From positions 1 through 64,000 of the forward strand of contig JAFQHI010000025.1 in the NCBI GenBank assembly GCA_017398045.1: DNA of 64,000 nt, given 5' to 3'. Origin of the DNA: Alistipes sp. (GTDB lineage Bacteria > Bacteroidota > Bacteroidia > Bacteroidales > Rikenellaceae). Position numbers and translations under genes: made by a program. The notes beneath the pieces are model-generated. The model made no database searches, was not told where the DNA came from, and saw only the letters and a program-made list of their open reading frames with translations. This document shows positions 60,729 to 64,000 of this stretch, one piece after another; position 1 is the stretch's first letter; every line of letters begins with the position of its first letter.

Positions 60729-60758
60729 GCGATTAAAAATGAAATAACACGCATCTTG

Positions 60759-60797
60759 CAACAAAAAAGTTGGAGGTTGCCCTCCAACTTTCAATTC
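60759..60797 (-). terminator. terminator of the GH105/esterase unit
   Basis: On the minus strand AAAGTTGGAGG-GCAA-CCTCCAACTTTTTT, an 11-bp stem with a 4-base loop and T run. A class 1 repeat and a CCTGC/GCAGG mini-hairpin lie between it and the GH105 stop. Confidence 0.85.
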
Positions 60798-60899
60798 TAA
60801 ATTTTGAATTCTAAATTAACCCTGCTTTCGCAGGCTTTTCCTCCTCGCGGCTCGGCATAGTCTGCAAGCAGCCTCTGCACTCACTCGCAGCGTCGGTTC

Positions 60900-62126
60900 T
60901 TAATTCCCCCTTGCGCGGTCATACTCCATGGCGGCCCAGATGAAGGGACCCGTTGCCTTGGGGTCGTTGTCGCGTACCGGCTCCGAGAGGTAGTACTCAT
61001 ACGTTCCGTCGCGGCGCGTACCGTCGGTATCCAAACCGGCCACAGCACAGCACGAGGTAATCGAAATCGTACCATCCTCCTCGACCTTGAGGAAGCGATC
61101 GACAAACTGACGATAACGCTCCATCCATGCATCGCGGTACGACTCGGGCAAATAGCCCAAGCGGAGGGCCTTCAACATCGAGTAGATGTACATAATCGAG
61201 CCGGTGGACTCCTCGTAATTGCCTTCGCGGCCGGGGAACTCCACCACCTGATACCACATACCGCTCTCGGGATGCGCATAGCGCGGCAACGTGTCGGCGA
61301 TGTGGGTCAGAATCTCCACCATCGGCTGCGTCTGCTCATTCACGCCCAGGTATTGCAGCGTCTCGACAATGGCCATCGTGTACCAGCCCAGCGCACGATT
61401 CCAGGTGTGGGGCGAACGACCCGTCTCTTTATCGCACCAGAACTGTGCGCGCACATCGTCAAAGGCGTGGCAGAAGAGGCCCGTTTCGGGAACATAGGTG
61501 CCACGTGCCGCACAGATGAACTGATTGACAATATCGTCCACATAACGCTTGCCGGCCTCTGCATCCACAGGCATCACCTTGCGCATCACATACTCGGCAT
61601 AGAAGGGCTGACCCATGTAAATACCGTCCAGCCACATCTGCTGCGGATAGCGTTTCTTGTGCCAGAAGCCGCCGGCCGCAATGCGGGGATGGTGCTGCAA
61701 CTGCAAGAAAATCGTATCGAGCACCTGGCGGTAACGCTCCTCACCCGTGCGCTCATACAGCTCGAAGAGCGGACGAGCCGGGCAGACGTGGTCGATGTTG
61801 TACTTCTCGCGTGCATAGCTCAACACCGAGCCGTCGGGTTGCACAATCGAGTCGTAGTATCGCTCGGCATAGGCATCGAAATCGGGGCGGTTGTACTCCT
61901 TGGCTGCCTCCATGAAGGCCAGCAGCTCCAGACCCGTCGTGTAGTTCCACTTGATTTGACCCACGGGGATAAAGTCAATCTGTGCGGGCGAGGGGAAACG
62001 AGCCATCTCGCTCTCGACCATCCAGACGGCCAGCGGTTTATCGCCATCGATGAGCGGATGCTTCTGCTCGGTGCAGGCCACAGCAAGCAACACGCACGCG
62101 AGCAAAGCAAATAATAGTTTTTTCAT
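60900..62126 (-). CDS. GH105-type unsaturated rhamnogalacturonyl hydrolase, lipoprotein
   Basis: A 408-residue lipoprotein (LLAVAC, Cys18) with the GH88/GH105 (alpha/alpha)6 barrel. PQQMWLDGIYMGQPFYAEY holds the catalytic Asp167; TWNRALGWYTMAIVETL and EESTGSIMYIYSMLKA are conserved barrel motifs. It removes the unsaturated galacturonate from the ends of lyase products. It follows the CE12-CE8 fusion gene by 18 bp, and the probable pectate lyase lies further up the same strand, so the three form a logical series. It resembles the enzyme at 2571-3926 but is clearly diverged from it. Confidence 0.9.
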   Translation of the reverse strand: MKKLLFALLACVLLAVACTEQKHPLIDGDKPLAVWMVESEMARFPSPAQIDFIPVGQIKWNYTTGLELLAFMEAAKEYNRPDFDAYAERYYDSIVQPDGSVLSYAREKYNIDHVCPARPLFELYERTGEERYRQVLDTIFLQLQHHPRIAAGGFWHKKRYPQQMWLDGIYMGQPFYAEYVMRKVMPVDAEAGKRYVDDIVNQFICAARGTYVPETGLFCHAFDDVRAQFWCDKETGRSPHTWNRALGWYTMAIVETLQYLGVNEQTQPMVEILTHIADTLPRYAHPESGMWYQVVEFPGREGNYEESTGSIMYIYSMLKALRLGYLPESYRDAWMERYRQFVDRFLKVEEDGTISITSCCAVAGLDTDGTRRDGTYEYYLSEPVRDNDPKATGPFIWAAMEYDRARGN

Positions 62127-62144
62127 CGGAATCGCTTTTGAGGT

Positions 62145-63776
62145 TTATTTCAAATACTTCTCAATCAGTGCCTCGGCCTCTTTTCGGGTCAGCTGGTGCG
62201 ACCAATCTACACGACCCTTCTTCACGGCACCCTTACCCTTCGAGCCATACTCTGCATAGTAGGTCGTCGAGGGGTTCTCCTTGTTCGACCACAGCTCCCA
62301 ACCGGCCGCGGTGATATGCTCACCCAGCTCGCAGTTGATGAAAATCGTCTTGGCATAGGGACGCCACGGACGACCCAGGTAGCACTTCGTCACACCCTCG
62401 GCTGCCGTCAGTCGGCAGTTGAAGAAGATGTAGCCCACCTCCTGGCCCTCGACGGTCGAGGCGGCCGTTACGTAGGAGTTCGACAACGAGCAAATCTCGC
62501 AATTGCGGAAAATAGCCGCAGCGGCACCAAAGATAAAGTCGGTCGTACCCTCGATGTAGCAGTTGTCGAAGTAGTTCCAACGCTCGCCACCGATATGCTC
62601 ATTCGAGTTGCCGGCACCGCGCGTGTAGAGCGTATCCTGATTACCGAGGAAACGGCAATTGCGGAAACGGAGGTTGTTACCGAGCGTCTGCACCGCTACG
62701 GCCTGACCTACGCGACCTGCCGTATTCTCAAACGTGATGTTATCCACCGTCCAATTATCAGCACCGAAATAAATCGTGGCCGAACCCGACGTACCCATCG
62801 GCTGACCCTTGATGTTCTTGCGGTTGGCGAAGTCGTCCCACGAGAGAACCGCTTTGCCTACACCGTAGAGCAACACGTTGCGCTTGGTCCAGGGAATCGA
62901 AATCTTCTCACGATAGACACCCTCCGAGAGGCGAATTTTGAACGAACCGTTGTTGTAGTCGGGAATGGCATCAATGGCCTCCTTCAGCGTAAAGAAGTCA
63001 CCCGTACCATCCTTGGCAACCACCACGTGGGGAATCTCAAGACGCTCGGCCAACGCAGGAATCTGCTGTTCGATGAGCGTTGCCACCATGCGCGAAACGA
63101 CATGGGCTCCCGCCACATTGAGGTGCGTATTATCCTCACGGCCATCGGGATAGAGGGGCGAAGTACCCTTCTTAACCCACATGAAGTAGCGGCGCGAAGG
63201 CTCATCACCCAGCTCCTTGAGCCACTCCTCGGTAACGACCTCCATATCGAGCAGCGTCACGCCCATCTCCTCGGCCACCTGACGCACGCGATCGGGATAC
63301 TCGCCATGGGTCTTTTTCAGCTGACCCTCCTCGGTGAAGTGACGACGGGCAATCGGGGTCAAAAGGACCGGAATACCCCCCTTCTCGCGCGTTTCATTGA
63401 CATAGCGACGCAGATTTTCGGCAAAGACCTCCGGCACGGACCCCACCTTCGGGCGGTCCACCTTCTCGTCGTTGTGACCGAACTGAATAAAGACATAGTC
63501 GCCCTTTTGCATCTGGGTGTAGATAGGCTCCCAGCGACCCTCGGCGCGGAACGACTTGGTCGAGCGGCCGTTCATGGCGTGGTTCTCGACCACCACATCC
63601 TCACCAAAGAAGGCGCGGAACAACTGCCCCCAGCCACGCTCGGGATTCTCCTTTTCCAGGTTCTTGTTGGCGCAGGTCGAGTCGCCAATCAAATAGATGT
63701 GCAACGGGCGTTGCTCCTCTGCCTCGGCAAAGCCGAAGCAGAAGAGTGCCAACGCTAAAAACAATTTCTTCATCAT
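62145..63776 (-). CDS. CE12-CE8 fusion: pectin acetylesterase plus pectin methylesterase
   Basis: A 543-residue exported protein (signal peptide ending AEAEE). Residues of about 25-245 form an SGNH/GDSL esterase of the rhamnogalacturonan acetylesterase type (CE12): IYLIGDSTCANK with the nucleophile Ser, QFGHNDEK, and DNTHLNVAGAHVV with Asp and His. Residues of about 250-543 form a CE8 beta-helix: LGNQDTLY, YIEGTTDFIFGAA and YLGRPW. One protein would thus remove both acetyl and methyl esters from pectin. It lies between the probable pectate lyase gene and GH105. Confidence 0.92.
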   Translation of the reverse strand: MMKKLFLALALFCFGFAEAEEQRPLHIYLIGDSTCANKNLEKENPERGWGQLFRAFFGEDVVVENHAMNGRSTKSFRAEGRWEPIYTQMQKGDYVFIQFGHNDEKVDRPKVGSVPEVFAENLRRYVNETREKGGIPVLLTPIARRHFTEEGQLKKTHGEYPDRVRQVAEEMGVTLLDMEVVTEEWLKELGDEPSRRYFMWVKKGTSPLYPDGREDNTHLNVAGAHVVSRMVATLIEQQIPALAERLEIPHVVVAKDGTGDFFTLKEAIDAIPDYNNGSFKIRLSEGVYREKISIPWTKRNVLLYGVGKAVLSWDDFANRKNIKGQPMGTSGSATIYFGADNWTVDNITFENTAGRVGQAVAVQTLGNNLRFRNCRFLGNQDTLYTRGAGNSNEHIGGERWNYFDNCYIEGTTDFIFGAAAAIFRNCEICSLSNSYVTAASTVEGQEVGYIFFNCRLTAAEGVTKCYLGRPWRPYAKTIFINCELGEHITAAGWELWSNKENPSTTYYAEYGSKGKGAVKKGRVDWSHQLTRKEAEALIEKYLK

Positions 63777-63782
63777 CTTGGT

Positions 63783-64000
63783 TTACTCTAATTTGGTGTA
63801 AGTTCCCCCCTCAATCTGGGCCATGACGGTATCCTGAACAAGGTAGTGCAGGTAACACTCAAAATTGGTGTAAAGCCCCTGCGGGTCGAGCGTCTTATCG
63901 GTTGCATCGGCCTTGGCAGGGTTCAGGCCCAGCTTCTCCTCGTAGTAGTCGGGGATATTATCCTTATCCGTATCGGTCGTGGCACGCTGAATCTCCTCGC
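63783..64000 (-). CDS. probable pectate lyase, C-terminal 72 residues (partial)
   Basis: The frame runs off the window edge and ends in TAA at 63783-63785. The visible part reads ATTDTDKDNIPDYYEEKLGL, a thrombospondin-3/dockerin-like calcium-binding loop. It is followed by KTLDPQGLYTNFECYLHYLV and a GGTYTKLE end. This tail is characteristic of Bacteroidota pectate lyases (PL1 type) as I know them; the catalytic domain is outside the window. It lies 6 bp upstream of the CE12-CE8 gene on the same strand, supporting a pectin role. Confidence 0.65.
   Translation of the reverse strand, partial: EEIQRATTDTDKDNIPDYYEEKLGLNPAKADATDKTLDPQGLYTNFECYLHYLVQDTVMAQIEGGTYTKLE

Noticed and set aside
1-64000. 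Insertion sequences, prophage or integrative element
   Set aside because: No transposase, integrase, relaxase, phage structural gene or terminal direct repeats were seen; the accessory stretch at 13.4-17 kb has no identifiable mobility gene.
1-64000. tRNA and rRNA genes
   Set aside because: All intergenic gaps were read for cloverleaf and TTCGA-type motifs on both strands, and none was convincing.

Overview
This window comes from a Bacteroidota chromosome. The best guess is Bacteroidales, close to Rikenellaceae/Alistipes; that rank is inferred from gene content and protein style, because no database search was possible. Phylum-level support is direct. Many genes have TTTG-N19/20-TAnnTTTG promoters instead of sigma70-type boxes, Shine-Dalgarno sites are mostly absent, and the gene set includes phylum-typical families (DUF5606, DUF5689, fimbrillin-like lipoproteins, a DUF2975 plus small HTH pair, many SPII lipoproteins). 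No tRNA, rRNA, CRISPR array, insertion sequence or integrase was seen.

Region 1 (1-13.4 kb) is mostly core genome: an AsmA-like DUF748 protein, a GH105 lipoprotein, a phosphohexomutase, dnaA with a DnaA box in its promoter, a WYL regulator beside a small zinc-ribbon gene, recA, a bifunctional (p)ppGpp synthetase/hydrolase and a HIT protein. Region 2 (13.4-17.5 kb) is accessory in character. It has an AT-rich 590-bp gap with tandem palindromic operator-like 12-mers, an XRE regulator, a gap packed with hairpins, two coupled mini-ORFs, and a fimbrillin-like lipoprotein preceded by a 45-codon peptide gene and a 178-nt hairpin leader driven by a consensus promoter. Region 3 (17.5-42.6 kb) mixes a zinc-type ABC substrate-binding protein and ATPase without a permease, envelope proteins (MscS, OmpA-like, DUF5689 lipoproteins, an outer-membrane barrel), GTPases Obg and Era, a dipeptidase, a TPR protein, an MFS carrier, a GT4 glycosyltransferase, an acyl-ACP thioesterase, a DUF2975/HTH pair with a G9 tract, an M16 peptidase, an RsuA/RluB-type pseudouridine synthase and a MATE exporter.

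Region 4 (42.6-64 kb) is a pectin/hexuronate locus interrupted by housekeeping genes. A long minus-strand run encodes the complete isomerase pathway of galacturonate/glucuronate catabolism (uxaC, kdgK, KDPG aldolase, hexuronate MFS carrier, uxaB, uxaA), followed by a pectin methylesterase and a GH43 enzyme. Divergent to it lie a DUF4861 lipoprotein and a sialidase-fold lipoprotein with MORN-like repeats. After tsaB, smpB and dnaG come a second GH105 enzyme, a CE12-CE8 fusion esterase and the 3' end of a probable pectate lyase. The logic is: demethylate, deacetylate and cleave pectin outside the cell or in the periplasm, remove unsaturated uronates with GH105, import hexuronate, and convert it to pyruvate and glyceraldehyde-3-phosphate. 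No SusC/SusD pair or pathway regulator lies in the window.

The most unusual signals are non-coding: the long hairpin leader at 16.65-16.83 kb, a three-copy hairpin repeat whose side arms change together around a fixed core, a hairpin cluster at 14.46-14.69 kb, a possible structured RNA between dnaG and smpB, a G9 tract positioned to switch the N-terminus of a small HTH regulator, and intergenic low-complexity repeats that follow gene 3' ends.
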